From the NCBI RefSeq assembly GCF_009829325.1, contig NZ_VUOS01000030.1, positions 34,341 through 98,340 of the forward strand: a DNA stretch of 64,000 nt, in the 5' to 3' direction. This document shows, in pieces, positions 37,191 through 45,486 of the stretch (its first letter is position 1; each line of letters begins with the position of its first letter). The stretch comes from Nocardia sp. CY41 (lineage in GTDB: Bacteria > Actinomycetota > Actinomycetes > Mycobacteriales > Mycobacteriaceae). The translations under genes were made by a program, and so were the position numbers. Below the pieces are notes generated by a model. That model ran no database searches. It saw only the letters and a program-made list of their open reading frames with translations, and was not told the origin of the DNA.

Positions 37191-37237
37191 TCGGTGGGCC
37201 CGGCCGATCCCCGGCAAGCCCGGTGCAGGAGGACGCG

Positions 37238-38959
37238 ATGAGTGAGCTGAGCCGGGCCCGGTACGCCGAACTGTTCGGGCCGACGACGGGCGACCGGATT
37301 CGATTGGCGGACACCGATCTGCTGATCGAGATCACCGAGGACCGTAGCGGGGGACCGGGGCGCGCGGGCGACGAGGCCGTGTTCGGCGGTGGCAAGGTGC
37401 TGCGCGAATCGATGGGCCAATCCCGGGCGACGCGCGCCGAAGGCGCTCCCGACACCGTGATCACGGGCGTGGTGATCATCGACCACTGGGGAATCGTCAA
37501 GGCGGACGTCGGTATTCGCGACGGACGGATCAGTGCGATCGGCAAGGCGGGCAATCCCGACACCATGACCGGGGTGCACCCCGATCTCGTCGTCGGCCCG
37601 TCCACCGAGATCATCGCGGGCAACGGCCGCATCCTCACCGCGGGCGCGATCGACTGCCACGTGCACTTCATCTGCCCGCAGCTCCTGGAGGAGGCGCTCG
37701 GCGGCGGCATCACCACCCTCATCGGCGGGGGCACCGGTCCGGCCGAGGGCAGCAAGGCGACCACCGTGACGCCCGGCGCGTGGCATCTGGCGCGGATGCT
37801 CGAGGCCACCGACGGCTGGCCGGTGAACATCGTGCTGCTCGGTAAGGGCAACACCGTCAGCGCCGAGGCCATGTGGGAGCAATTGCGGGCCGGCGCAGCC
37901 GGATTCAAGTTGCACGAGGATTGGGGCTCCACACCGGCCGCGATCGATGCCTGCCTCACCGTGGCCGACGCGGCCGGGGTCCAGGTCGCGCTGCACTCGG
38001 ACACGTTGAACGAGGCGGGTTTCGTCGAGGACACCCTCGCGGCGATCGCCGGACGCGGCATCCACGCCTACCACACCGAGGGCGCGGGCGGCGGGCACGC
38101 GCCGGACATCATCACCGTCGCCGCCCATCCGAACGTGCTGCCCAGCTCGACCAACCCGACTCGTCCGCACACGGTCAATACCCTCGACGAGCACCTGGAC
38201 ATGCTCATGGTGTGCCACCACCTGAGCGCGTCGATCCCCGAGGACCTGGCCTTCGCCGAGAGCCGCATCCGCCCGTCCACCATCGCGGCCGAGGACCTGC
38301 TGCACGATCTGGGCGCCATCTCGATGATCGGCAGCGACTCGCAGGCCATGGGCCGCATCGGCGAGGTCGTGCTGCGCACCTGGCAGACCGCGCACGTGAT
38401 GAAGCGCCGCCGCGGCGCCCTGCCGGGCGACGGCGCCGCCGACAACGCACGGGTGCGGCGTTACGTCGCGAAATACACCATCTGCCCGGCCATCGCGCAC
38501 GGCCTGGACCACGAGATCGGTTCGGTCGAAGTGGGCAAGCTCGCCGATCTGGTGCTGTGGGAGCCCGCGTTCTTCGGCGTCCGCCCGCACGCCGTGCTCA
38601 AGGGCGGCGCGATCGCCTGGGCCGCGATGGGCGACGCCAACGCCTCCATCCCGACACCGCAGCCGGTGCTGCCGCGACCGATGTTCGGCGCCGCCCCGGC
38701 GACCGCCGCCGCCACCTCACTGCATTTCGTCTCCGAGCAGGCGATCGAGGACGGCCTCGCCGACCGGCTGCGGGTACAGCGCAGACTGGTGCCGGTCGGC
38801 AACGTGCGCGGCGTGACGAAGACGGATCTGCCGCACAACGACGCCATGCCGCGCATCGAGGTCGAACCGGACACCTTCACCGTCCGCATCGACGGCGAGG
38901 TCTGGCGCGAGCAACCCGCTGCCGAATTGCCCATGGCACAGCGTTATTTCCTGTTCTGA
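37238..38959 (+). CDS. ureC: Urease alpha (catalytic) subunit
   Basis: A 573-residue subunit that hydrolyses urea to ammonia and carbamate at a di-nickel site. The metal ligands are present: HVHF near residue 140, the carbamylated lysine K224 in GFKLHEDWG, the HSDTLNE histidine and the flap histidines H327/H328 in MVCHHLS. Residues look complete to the C-terminal AQRYFLF, so nothing suggests decay. An aggagg ribosome site is centred 8 bases before the ATG. No ureF, ureG or ureD gene follows, unlike the usual order; nickel loading must depend on accessory genes elsewhere. Confidence 0.98.
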   Translation: MSELSRARYAELFGPTTGDRIRLADTDLLIEITEDRSGGPGRAGDEAVFGGGKVLRESMGQSRATRAEGAPDTVITGVVIIDHWGIVKADVGIRDGRISAIGKAGNPDTMTGVHPDLVVGPSTEIIAGNGRILTAGAIDCHVHFICPQLLEEALGGGITTLIGGGTGPAEGSKATTVTPGAWHLARMLEATDGWPVNIVLLGKGNTVSAEAMWEQLRAGAAGFKLHEDWGSTPAAIDACLTVADAAGVQVALHSDTLNEAGFVEDTLAAIAGRGIHAYHTEGAGGGHAPDIITVAAHPNVLPSSTNPTRPHTVNTLDEHLDMLMVCHHLSASIPEDLAFAESRIRPSTIAAEDLLHDLGAISMIGSDSQAMGRIGEVVLRTWQTAHVMKRRRGALPGDGAADNARVRRYVAKYTICPAIAHGLDHEIGSVEVGKLADLVLWEPAFFGVRPHAVLKGGAIAWAAMGDANASIPTPQPVLPRPMFGAAPATAAATSLHFVSEQAIEDGLADRLRVQRRLVPVGNVRGVTKTDLPHNDAMPRIEVEPDTFTVRIDGEVWREQPAAELPMAQRYFLF

Positions 38960-39019
38960 GCGCCGGCGAGCTCGACCCCGCTTCCGTCGCGCCCGTCGCG
39001 AGGCAGCGCCGGAGGATGC

Positions 39020-39244
39020 GCGTCGGCCGCGGTCGGCGGACATCGCTACCTGCTGCCCTGCGCGGTCGGCGAGACGCCGGAACTGCTCGGGTGCTCCGGG
39101 TTGCCGGCCGCGAGGCGATCACGGCTGAACCGACTGGACGACCAGATCGCCGGGCTCGCCCGATCCCGCACAGCTCTCGCCGACTACATCGAGGCGGCCG
39201 CGCGGACAACCACCGACGATTACCCTCCCTTCACCACCGCCTGA
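39020..39244 (+). pseudogene. Possible relic of a MerR-family regulator C-terminus
   Basis: Right after ureC, a frame without a plausible start ends at TGA 39242-39244. Its last 45 residues, RSRLNRLDDQIAGLARSRTA then LADYIEAAARTTTDD, read like the coiled-coil C-terminal helix of MerR-type regulators (a leucine/arginine heptad region), preceded by two cysteines. No DNA-binding domain is found upstream. I infer a decayed fragment sitting where the urease accessory genes would be expected. Confidence 0.4.
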
Positions 39245-39327
39245 GCCCGCGGATTACGCACGGCTGTGAAGAAGTGCGGGGGCCTCGGTCTTGCGCCGCT
39301 CGTACGGACGCGATCGGAAGAGGAGCG

Positions 39328-39333
39328 TATAGT
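39328..39333 (+). promoter_or_regulatory. Candidate -10 element of the secreted protein gene
   Basis: TATAGT at 39328-39333, about 38 bases before the next start codon. The -35 is not clear. Confidence 0.4.
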
Positions 39334-39370
39334 CCGGTAGCCTGCCGGAGCTCGAGGAAGGGAGGGCGGC

Positions 39371-39844
39371 ATGGCTGAACCGGGCGAGCGGGGGAGGGCG
39401 CGTCGAGTTCTGATCGGCATCGTCGGCGGGGCGACGTTCCTGGCGGCGATGTTCGCGACCTCCGCGGCCGCGCCGCTGCCGTCGGGCAGTGGCTCGGCCG
39501 GACCCTCGAATGGTTCCACGGTCACCTTGAACGACTATTGCCAGGATCCCGGCGCGGTCGGCCACCTCGCCGACGGCCGGACCGTCTACTGCACGCAAGT
39601 GCAGAACACCGACACATTCGTGTGGTCCTACAGCCGTAACCCGATCCCGCGCGACCCCCACACACGTGGCTACACCTGTGACAGCGACGTCTGCCACCGG
39701 CCCGACGGCACCGCCGTCCCGAACTACGAACGCTGCGGAATCCTCTGCGGCGAGCCGCCCACCAGCGGCGACGTGCAGAGCGGCCGCTTCGACTGCTTCG
39801 AGACGGGCGCCGAATTCGAGGAGTGTGAACGCCGGATGCGGTGA
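39371..39844 (+). CDS. Secreted cysteine-rich protein
   Basis: A 157-residue protein with a twin-arginine-like basic start (RGRARR) and signal peptide VLIGIVGGATFLAAMFATSA, cut near residue 34. The mature part has eight cysteines in pairs (DYCQD, VYCTQ, TCDSDVC, RCGILC, DCF, ECE) that would make four disulfides. Family not recognised. A ribosome site gaagggaggg precedes the ATG. It reads from its own TATAGT-type promoter. Confidence 0.7.
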   Translation: MAEPGERGRARRVLIGIVGGATFLAAMFATSAAAPLPSGSGSAGPSNGSTVTLNDYCQDPGAVGHLADGRTVYCTQVQNTDTFVWSYSRNPIPRDPHTRGYTCDSDVCHRPDGTAVPNYERCGILCGEPPTSGDVQSGRFDCFETGAEFEECERRMR

Positions 39845-40013
39845 CCCGAGCGCCACAAGGTCGCCGTCCGGGTGGTCCTGCTGGTACTCGAAGGCCGCGC
39901 CGATCCCGTGGGCGAGGTCGGGGAACTGCTTCGATCGGTCGCGTACAACAGCCCGCGTGCACCATGACGACCAGCGTCGGCGGCCTACCGCGAACGGTCC
40001 GGATCGAAGAACT

Positions 40014-40556
40014 CTATGTGAGCCGGTGCTCGTGGACCGTAGTGCTCAGTCCGGTGCCGTTGAGATCCAGATACAGCAGGCGCTCGGTGACGGACAGGGT
40101 GACAGCGTTGCGCCGTTCGACCGCGGCGACGGCGGAATCGATGAAGTCGCGGTCGAAGCTGTACAGCGGGATCTCTCCGGCGCGATGAATGCGTTTGCCG
40201 ACGAGTTGCGCCTGCACCTTGACCGGGTCGCGATGGGTGTAGACGGCGACGCGTCCGGCCAGCTTGCTGCCCCGGTGCACTCGCTCCGCGTCGGGCGCGC
40301 CGACTTCGATCCACGCGGTGACGCGTCCGGTGAGGTCACGGACCAGCACCGCGGGCTCGTCGGTGGAGGAGACCCCGCCGTCGCTGAAGGCGATGCCCTC
40401 CTCGTACTCGAGGCAGTAAGCCAGCACGCGCGTCAGCATGAACTCCGCCGATTCCGACGGGTGACGCGCCACCCGCAGCTCCAGCTCCTGATAGACGCCG
40501 CGATCGACGTCGGCCAAGTGGACGGCGAAGTTGTGCAGTGTCGCGCTGAGTGCCAT
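40014..40556 (-). CDS. YaeQ-family protein
   Basis: A 180-residue cytoplasmic protein matching the YaeQ family along its length: MALSATLHNFAVHLADVDRG, RHPSESAEFMLTRVLAYCLE, WIEVGAPDAERVHRGSK and YSFDRDFIDSAVAAVERRN. YaeQ has a PD-(D/E)XK nuclease-like fold; its cellular role is not settled. It diverges from the SUKH-like gene across 137 bases. Confidence 0.92.
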   Translation of the reverse strand: MALSATLHNFAVHLADVDRGVYQELELRVARHPSESAEFMLTRVLAYCLEYEEGIAFSDGGVSSTDEPAVLVRDLTGRVTAWIEVGAPDAERVHRGSKLAGRVAVYTHRDPVKVQAQLVGKRIHRAGEIPLYSFDRDFIDSAVAAVERRNAVTLSVTERLLYLDLNGTGLSTTVHEHRLT

Positions 40557-40693
40557 AGGTGCAGCAGTTTGCCTGGGCTACCACATGCGTCCGCGCAGGG
40601 GACGGCGGCGGACGTGCGTTCCGGCTGCCGACAGGTGCAGCGCGACATGCGGACGACACGGCGAATGCGGTTGTCGGCTTCTAGGATTCGCTG

Positions 40694-41260
40694 GTGAAAC
40701 TTACTCGTGACGACTTGATCGGCTATGTCGAGCGCGACCTGGACGCCGATCTGGCGAGATGGTTCGCCGATCGGCCGCCGGTCATCGTGCCGGAGGAAAC
40801 CCGTCCCGTGGCGCCCTTTCTCGACCGGTTGGCGCCCGCGTCCGCGGCGGCCCTGGCGGCGTTCGATCGCCGGGTGCGGTCCGGGCGGATGCCGCAGTTC
40901 CTCGACATCCATTCCTGGTCCTACGGTTTCGATTTCGCCGGCAACGACTGTGGACTGGTGGATTCCGACTACGAGACCGAGTTGACCGACGACGACGTGT
41001 ACTCGATCGGCGCGGACGGCGGCGGCAACCTGTACCTGGTGCTCACCAACGGACAGGTCGCGATCTGGTTCCACGAGGAAGAAGTCGTCGAGGGAGGCAC
41101 TCGCTTCGACGATCTCGACGTCTTCCTCTGGTCGATCGTGCGTTACCACGCGGTGCGGGCCGGGGTGCTGGAGCGCGACGCCGTCGAGGCGGATTTCCTG
41201 TCTCTGGGCCAAGACGGCGCGCTGGAGCCGGACCTCGGTTTGTTGCGCTACATGAAGTAA
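40694..41260 (+). CDS. SMI1/KNR4 (SUKH)-like protein
   Basis: A 188-residue acidic soluble protein. The second half looks SUKH-like: SYGFDFAGNDCGLVDSDYET, DDDVYSIGADGGGNLYLVLT and VAIWFHEEEVVEGGTRFDDL, followed by a helix. SUKH proteins in bacteria are often immunity proteins against nuclease or deaminase toxins, but no toxin gene is next to it, so the assignment is structural only. Start GTG at 40694. It converges on the PAP2-kinase gene 14 bases away. Confidence 0.7.
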   Translation: MKLTRDDLIGYVERDLDADLARWFADRPPVIVPEETRPVAPFLDRLAPASAAALAAFDRRVRSGRMPQFLDIHSWSYGFDFAGNDCGLVDSDYETELTDDDVYSIGADGGGNLYLVLTNGQVAIWFHEEEVVEGGTRFDDLDVFLWSIVRYHAVRAGVLERDAVEADFLSLGQDGALEPDLGLLRYMK

Positions 41261-41274
41261 GGCGCGGACGTGGG

Positions 41275-42906
41275 TCAGTCCTCGCCCGCACGTCGCTGAA
41301 ACGGCCGAACCCGGAAAGCGTCGCGGAGCCAGGGCGATCGGCGGTGGTGGGGGCGGCTGCGGTCGGCCCAGAGCGGATTGGATTCGTCCCGGCGGTAGAC
41401 GGCGAGCTGACCCGCGATGGCGAAGTGCAGCCGGGTGGCCTTGCCGACCACCTCACCGTCGGTGGCCAGTGCCTCCGGTTTCGGGAGGTGCACGAAGAGT
41501 TCGGGCAGCTGGCGTTCGCCGTAGACCTTGCTGTGGCCGATCGCCGCCAGCAGCAGCGCCAGCACGGCACGGGTGCGCGACCAGCGCAGATCGGCGCGCA
41601 GCCAGCGCACGTCGAGCAGCCCGGCGTCGAGCCGGTCGCGGAAAGCGGGCACCGCGCCGTGCGGATGGTAGGGACCGTTGCCGACGAACAGGAACCACAC
41701 CCGCTGCCAGCGTCCGTCCAAGCAGATCTCGATCGGCTCGGCCCGGCGCAGGGTGACCACGAGCGCGGCGGCGAACGCCGGCCATTTGCCCCAGCGTGAC
41801 TGCCATCGTTCGCGCAACTGCACCAGATCCGGATAGGCGCCGAGGCTGGCCGTGTTGATCAGATGCCTGGTGCGCGAACCGCTCTCGTCCTCGCATTCGA
41901 CGCTGGCGATGTCGACCGCGACCGCCTCGCCCTCGCCGGTCGCATCGATCACTTCGCGCAGGTCGTAGACGCCGAGATCGCGGGCGAAGTGGTTGAGCGT
42001 GCCGGTGGGGATGACGACCAGCGGCAGTTCGTGGCGCAACGCGACCGCGGCCACGGCCGCCACCGTGCCGTCGCCACCGGCGACACCGACCGCCAGCACC
42101 GGTTCGCCGTGGTCGGCGATGGCCTGCTCGAGCTGGTCGGCGCAGTCGACATCGGGCCGCGTGCGCAGCACGGTGGCGGCGGGCAGGGCCTCGACGACGT
42201 CGTCGGTGGGATCGTAATTCGGATCGCCGGACATCGGATTGACCATGACGACCAGGCCTTTGCCCTCCACCAGCGTCGGCACCTCGGAAACCGTGCCGGC
42301 CTGCGCCTCATCGGATTCGCGCACCGGCCACCAGCGTCGCGTGGCCAGCGCGACACCGGAACCGACGGCCGCGCCGATGACCACATCCGAACTCCAGTGC
42401 ACGCCGGTGTGCACCCGCGAGTAGGCGACGGTGGCGGCCAGCGGGGCGACAACCAGTGCGGTGCGCGGACTTTCCATGGCCACGGCCGTGGCGAACGCGG
42501 CGGCGCAGGCGCTGTGTCCCGAGGGGAACGACGACGACCTCGGAGCAGGGGTGAGCCGCCGGTGCGCCGGCAGCAGTTCGGCGGCGGGCCTGCGTCGTGC
42601 GATGAGCGACTTGAGGCCGACATTGACGACGAGGCTGGCTCCGGCGACGGAGACGACACCGCGCAGCGCGGCCCGGCGCGGCGCGCCTTGGCGGGTGGCG
42701 AGCAGTGTGGCGAGAGCCAGCCACAAGCCGCTGAAATCGGCGCTGTTGGTGAGTCGCAACAGGCCGTGGTCGGCCACCGAGGCCGGCAGTTCGGCGACCG
42801 CGCCGCCGATCGCCCGATCGATTCGTCCGATGCCGTGGAACTTCCGGCGCACCCAGCTACTCACTCGTCCGAGATTACCGATCGCGAACATCGCGAAACG
42901 TGCCAT
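41275..42906 (-). CDS. Fusion of PAP2 phosphatase and diacylglycerol kinase-like domains
   Basis: A 543-residue protein. The N-terminal half (about 45-205) is a membrane PAP2 phosphatase with the three motifs KSLIARRRP, PSGH and SRVHTGVHWSSD. The C-terminal half (about 215-500) is a lipid kinase of the DAGK/sphingosine kinase class, with GKGLVVMVNPMSG, the ATP loop GVAGGDGTVAAVA and IPTGTLNHFARDLG. One chain could dephosphorylate and rephosphorylate membrane lipids. Such fusions occur in Mycobacteriales. It is monocistronic. Confidence 0.9.
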   Translation of the reverse strand: MARFAMFAIGNLGRVSSWVRRKFHGIGRIDRAIGGAVAELPASVADHGLLRLTNSADFSGLWLALATLLATRQGAPRRAALRGVVSVAGASLVVNVGLKSLIARRRPAAELLPAHRRLTPAPRSSSFPSGHSACAAAFATAVAMESPRTALVVAPLAATVAYSRVHTGVHWSSDVVIGAAVGSGVALATRRWWPVRESDEAQAGTVSEVPTLVEGKGLVVMVNPMSGDPNYDPTDDVVEALPAATVLRTRPDVDCADQLEQAIADHGEPVLAVGVAGGDGTVAAVAAVALRHELPLVVIPTGTLNHFARDLGVYDLREVIDATGEGEAVAVDIASVECEDESGSRTRHLINTASLGAYPDLVQLRERWQSRWGKWPAFAAALVVTLRRAEPIEICLDGRWQRVWFLFVGNGPYHPHGAVPAFRDRLDAGLLDVRWLRADLRWSRTRAVLALLLAAIGHSKVYGERQLPELFVHLPKPEALATDGEVVGKATRLHFAIAGQLAVYRRDESNPLWADRSRPHHRRSPWLRDAFRVRPFQRRAGED

Positions 42907-43046
42907 CCCATGCCATTCCGGCGTCTACCGTGACGTGGCTCTCCGCGAGCGGTGCCGCGGGATACGGGCAGAGCCCGGGCATTTCGGGCGTAACGCCGTC
43001 CTCGTAGCGCCGACATCCCATTGTCGGGAATTCGAAAGGGAGGCGG

Positions 43047-43670
43047 ATGAAGCCGATCATCGGCGCACTGGCGACGGCCATCGCGGTGTGCATGGCTGTC
43101 GGGGGTTGTCAGGGCGGATCGAGCGGGCCTTCGACCGGAACGGGGCCACCCGGCCGAGCTACTGTCGAGGTCACGCGGACGACACCCGCACCGGACGGCG
43201 AGACCACGCGCGTTCCCACCGCGAATGTGCCCGCGACCAGCGGAAAGGGGCGATGCGTCGATCCGGATTCGAACGTGGTCATCCACGCGATGACTTCGCT
43301 CGGGCCCGCGCCGGGCGGCGCGTCATACGTCGTCGACAGCGCCACCGACGCGCCGGACGGGGCTTGCCCCGACCTGCTGTGGGTGTTGGCCGCGACACCC
43401 GGTGGGACGGCGAGTTCGCCATGGCATGTGCTGTTCTTCGGTCACGACGGTTATCTCGGCACCGCTACGGCGAAAGCGACGTCTTACACGCAGGTGGTCG
43501 GTTCGAGCGCACGCGCTGTGCAGGTGCAGTACCGGTGGCTGGAGGGCCGCGACGCCAATTGCTGCCCCTCGGGCGGGCCGGTCGTGATCACCTTCACACT
43601 CGGCGGCGACGGCCGCACGGTGACTCCGAGTCCGGCTGTCCCGGACCAGGTCGGCAACCCGGCCGGGTGA
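43047..43670 (+). CDS. Lipoprotein of the LppP/LprE type
   Basis: A 207-residue exported protein with signal peptide and lipobox VGGC (cysteine about residue 21), a Ser/Thr/Pro/Gly-rich linker (about 22-65), and a compact C-terminal domain with cysteines at KGRC, GAC and NCC and the motif WHVLFFGHDGYLGTATAKAT. The domain resembles the LppP/LprE family of Mycobacteriales lipoproteins of unknown function. A ggaggc ribosome site precedes the ATG. Confidence 0.8.
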   Translation: MKPIIGALATAIAVCMAVGGCQGGSSGPSTGTGPPGRATVEVTRTTPAPDGETTRVPTANVPATSGKGRCVDPDSNVVIHAMTSLGPAPGGASYVVDSATDAPDGACPDLLWVLAATPGGTASSPWHVLFFGHDGYLGTATAKATSYTQVVGSSARAVQVQYRWLEGRDANCCPSGGPVVITFTLGGDGRTVTPSPAVPDQVGNPAG

Positions 43671-43879
43671 CCCCGGCGGCTGCCCGATCGCGAAAGGCGT
43701 TCTGCCGCAACCGTGCAGAGCAGTGCATACCAACCACGCCTACCCGGTCGGGCTGGAAGACGAGATCGGCTGTGTGAACGGCTGGGCACTGGCGCGCAAC
43801 GGAACCCACGGCGGCACTCGCGGACGCACCCGGAACCTCTTTCCGCATCTCGCCGCAGGTCGGCAGGTCGTGCCCGGCG

Positions 43880-44488
43880 CTATCGGATGGCCGTGGGAAT
43901 GAGATGGCGGCGGGCGAAGCGGCGGGCGTCGTCGTCGGTGTCGAGCGCGAAGTAGCTGTCCGGGATGAGCAGGAGGGTGAGCGACAGGCGGGCGGCGATC
44001 TCGGCGGAGGCCTCGGGGTCGATATCGCCGATGTCGTCGGCTCGGCGGAGTTGATCGGCGAAGAACCCGCGTGCGGCGGCGAGCAGGGTCGAGCCGTAGG
44101 TGAGGACGAAGGGTTGACCGCCTTCGTCGGCGAGCAGGATGCGGTTGGTGAGCGGGTCGGCGCGCAGCGTGCGCAGAGCGATCGCGAAGCCCTCGGCGGC
44201 GCGGTCACGGCCATCGGTGTAGTCGGCCACGGCGGTGGTGATGCCGGACAGGACGCGCCGCAGCCAGACGGTCAGAGCGGTGGTGACGAGCAGGTCCTTG
44301 CTGGGAAGGGCCCGGTAGACGGTGGCGCGGTGCAGGCCGGCGCGGGATACGTCGTCCGCGTCGATCCGCGTACCGGTGTGCGAATGACGTCGCGGGGCTG
44401 CAGCTGCGCCCCCACCGGCGGGCAGGATCGGTGCATCTACGTGTCCGGGTTGGTGATGCCCGGTGAACTGATTGCGGCGATCGTGCAC
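43880..44488 (-). CDS. TetR-family regulator with an atypical N-terminus
   Basis: The C-terminal 160 residues are a normal TetR protein: VSRAGLHRATVYRALPSKDL as turn and recognition helix, then an all-helical ligand domain ending DDARRFARRHLIPTAIR. The first ~40 residues from the only in-frame start (GTG 44488) are Ala/Gly/Arg/His-rich and do not form the usual first helix. The total (202 residues) is right for the family, so either this part has diverged or been scrambled, or the gene is decaying. It is divergent from the SRPBCC-ArsR operon, but that operon has its own operators. Confidence 0.55.
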   Translation of the reverse strand: MHDRRNQFTGHHQPGHVDAPILPAGGGAAAAPRRHSHTGTRIDADDVSRAGLHRATVYRALPSKDLLVTTALTVWLRRVLSGITTAVADYTDGRDRAAEGFAIALRTLRADPLTNRILLADEGGQPFVLTYGSTLLAAARGFFADQLRRADDIGDIDPEASAEIAARLSLTLLLIPDSYFALDTDDDARRFARRHLIPTAIR

Positions 44489-44577
44489 GAAGTCGACCAC
44501 CTCATGCGGATCGACGGCGGCCGGTTCGCGACGGAGGGCCCGGCTTCGGCCATTACCGCGACGAGTTCTGCCAATGT

Positions 44578-44592
44578 GCAACCGATGGTTGC
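44578..44592. promoter_or_regulatory. ArsR operator, distal copy
   Basis: GCAACCGATGGTTGC is a perfect inverted repeat (6-base arms, 3-base centre) 68 bases before the SRPBCC start. A related site lies 45 bases downstream. Confidence 0.65.
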
Positions 44593-44622
44593 GTCCTGGC
44601 GGTCGGTGGGCTAGCGTCATGC

Positions 44623-44637
44623 GCAACCAAATGTTGC
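44623..44637. promoter_or_regulatory. ArsR operator, proximal copy
   Basis: GCAACCAAATGTTGC (5-base perfect arms) lies 23 bases before the SRPBCC start, over the expected transcription start; TAGCGT at 44612 may be the -10. Confidence 0.6.
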
Positions 44638-44659
44638 ATGTCAGGAAAGGGCGGCGAGT

Positions 44660-45112
44660 ATGGAGTACGGCAGCATCGAACGGGAGATCTACGTCGACGC
44701 CTCGCCCGAGGTGGTGTTCGAGGTCGTCAGCAGCCCGGAGCACATCTCGGAATGGTGGAGCGACGACGCCGATTTCGACGTGACTCCCGGTGCGGTCGGT
44801 GAACTCGTCTGGGGTGACCGGGCGCAGGTCGCTCCGATCACCGTGGTGCAGGCCGAGCGGCCTCGGGTGTTCTCGTTCCGCTGGTGCTACCCGGACGGCG
44901 AGGTCGATGACTCCGCGGGCTCGTTGCTGGTCACCTTCGAACTCGTTGCCTCGGGTGCGGGGACCCGGATCCGGCTCACCGAGACCGGTTTCCGGGAGAC
45001 GGGCTGGGAGGCCGCGAAGCTGGCCGAGCAGTACCGCGAGCACACCGTGGGATGGGACACCTACGTTCCCCGGCTGGGGGAATACATCGCCCGGCTGGTG
45101 TCGACCCGGTGA
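44660..45112 (+). CDS. SRPBCC (AHSA1-like) domain protein
   Basis: A 150-residue SRPBCC protein: IEREIYVDASPEVVFEVVSS, WWSDDADFDVTPG, VFSFRWCYPDGEV and RIRLTETGF...GWDTYVPRLGEYI. First gene of a SRPBCC-ArsR-SRPBCC operon; its stop overlaps the ArsR start (GTGA). The ligand is unknown. Tandem palindromes upstream suggest tight repression by the co-encoded ArsR. Confidence 0.9.
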   Translation: MEYGSIEREIYVDASPEVVFEVVSSPEHISEWWSDDADFDVTPGAVGELVWGDRAQVAPITVVQAERPRVFSFRWCYPDGEVDDSAGSLLVTFELVASGAGTRIRLTETGFRETGWEAAKLAEQYREHTVGWDTYVPRLGEYIARLVSTR

Positions 45113-45450
45113 CCGCGGCAGTCGACGACGACCTGTGGTCCGCCATCGGGGATCCGACCCGTCGGCGGATGCTCGACCTGCTCCTCGTGGACGGCGGGGG
45201 CACCGCCACCAGTCTCAGCGAGCAGTTGCCCGTGACGCGACAGGCGGTCGCCAAACATCTCGGCGTGCTCGACCGCGTCGGCTTGGTGCATGCCACGTCT
45301 GCCGGGCGGGAGCGGCGGTATCGCGTGGACGAGGCGCAACTCGCCCGAGCGGTCGCCCAGCTGTCCTCGGTAGGGGCGGCGTGGGACGCCAGGCTCCGCC
45401 GTATCAAGCGGATCGCCGAGGCGATCCAGCGCGGTCGGGACCAACAGTGA
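45109..45450 (+). CDS. ArsR-family repressor of the SRPBCC operon
   Basis: A 113-residue winged-helix repressor: LWSAIGDPTRRRMLDLLLVD, then LSEQLPVTRQAVAKHLGVLD and the wing RERRYRV, ending with a long helix. No metal-binding cysteines or histidines stand out. The GTG at 45109 overlaps the preceding stop and gives the family N-terminus. It should bind the two GCAAC/GTTGC sites before the operon. Confidence 0.9.
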   Translation: MTAAVDDDLWSAIGDPTRRRMLDLLLVDGGGTATSLSEQLPVTRQAVAKHLGVLDRVGLVHATSAGRERRYRVDEAQLARAVAQLSSVGAAWDARLRRIKRIAEAIQRGRDQQ

Positions 45451-45486
45451 AATCGAACCGAAAGCAATCGAAGAGAGGAAGCGACA

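Noticed and set aside
39845..39980. Peptide-like minus-strand frame containing FPDLAHGIGAAFEYQQDHPD
   Set aside because: The residues look protein-like, but there is no start and upstream residues are arginine-rich shadow. Possible tiny relic, too weak to annotate.
43671..43879. Possible short gene between the lipoprotein and TetR genes (frame with HTNHAYPVGLEDEIGC)
   Set aside because: No start codon with a ribosome site and no homology I recognise; probably chance.
44330..44560. HEVDHL (HExDHL-like) motif on the plus strand after a RGCSCAP sequence, suggesting a peptide deformylase relic
   Set aside because: The frame lacks the first deformylase motif (GxGLAAxQ) and any start, and it lies antisense to the N-terminus of the TetR gene. 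Most likely chance.
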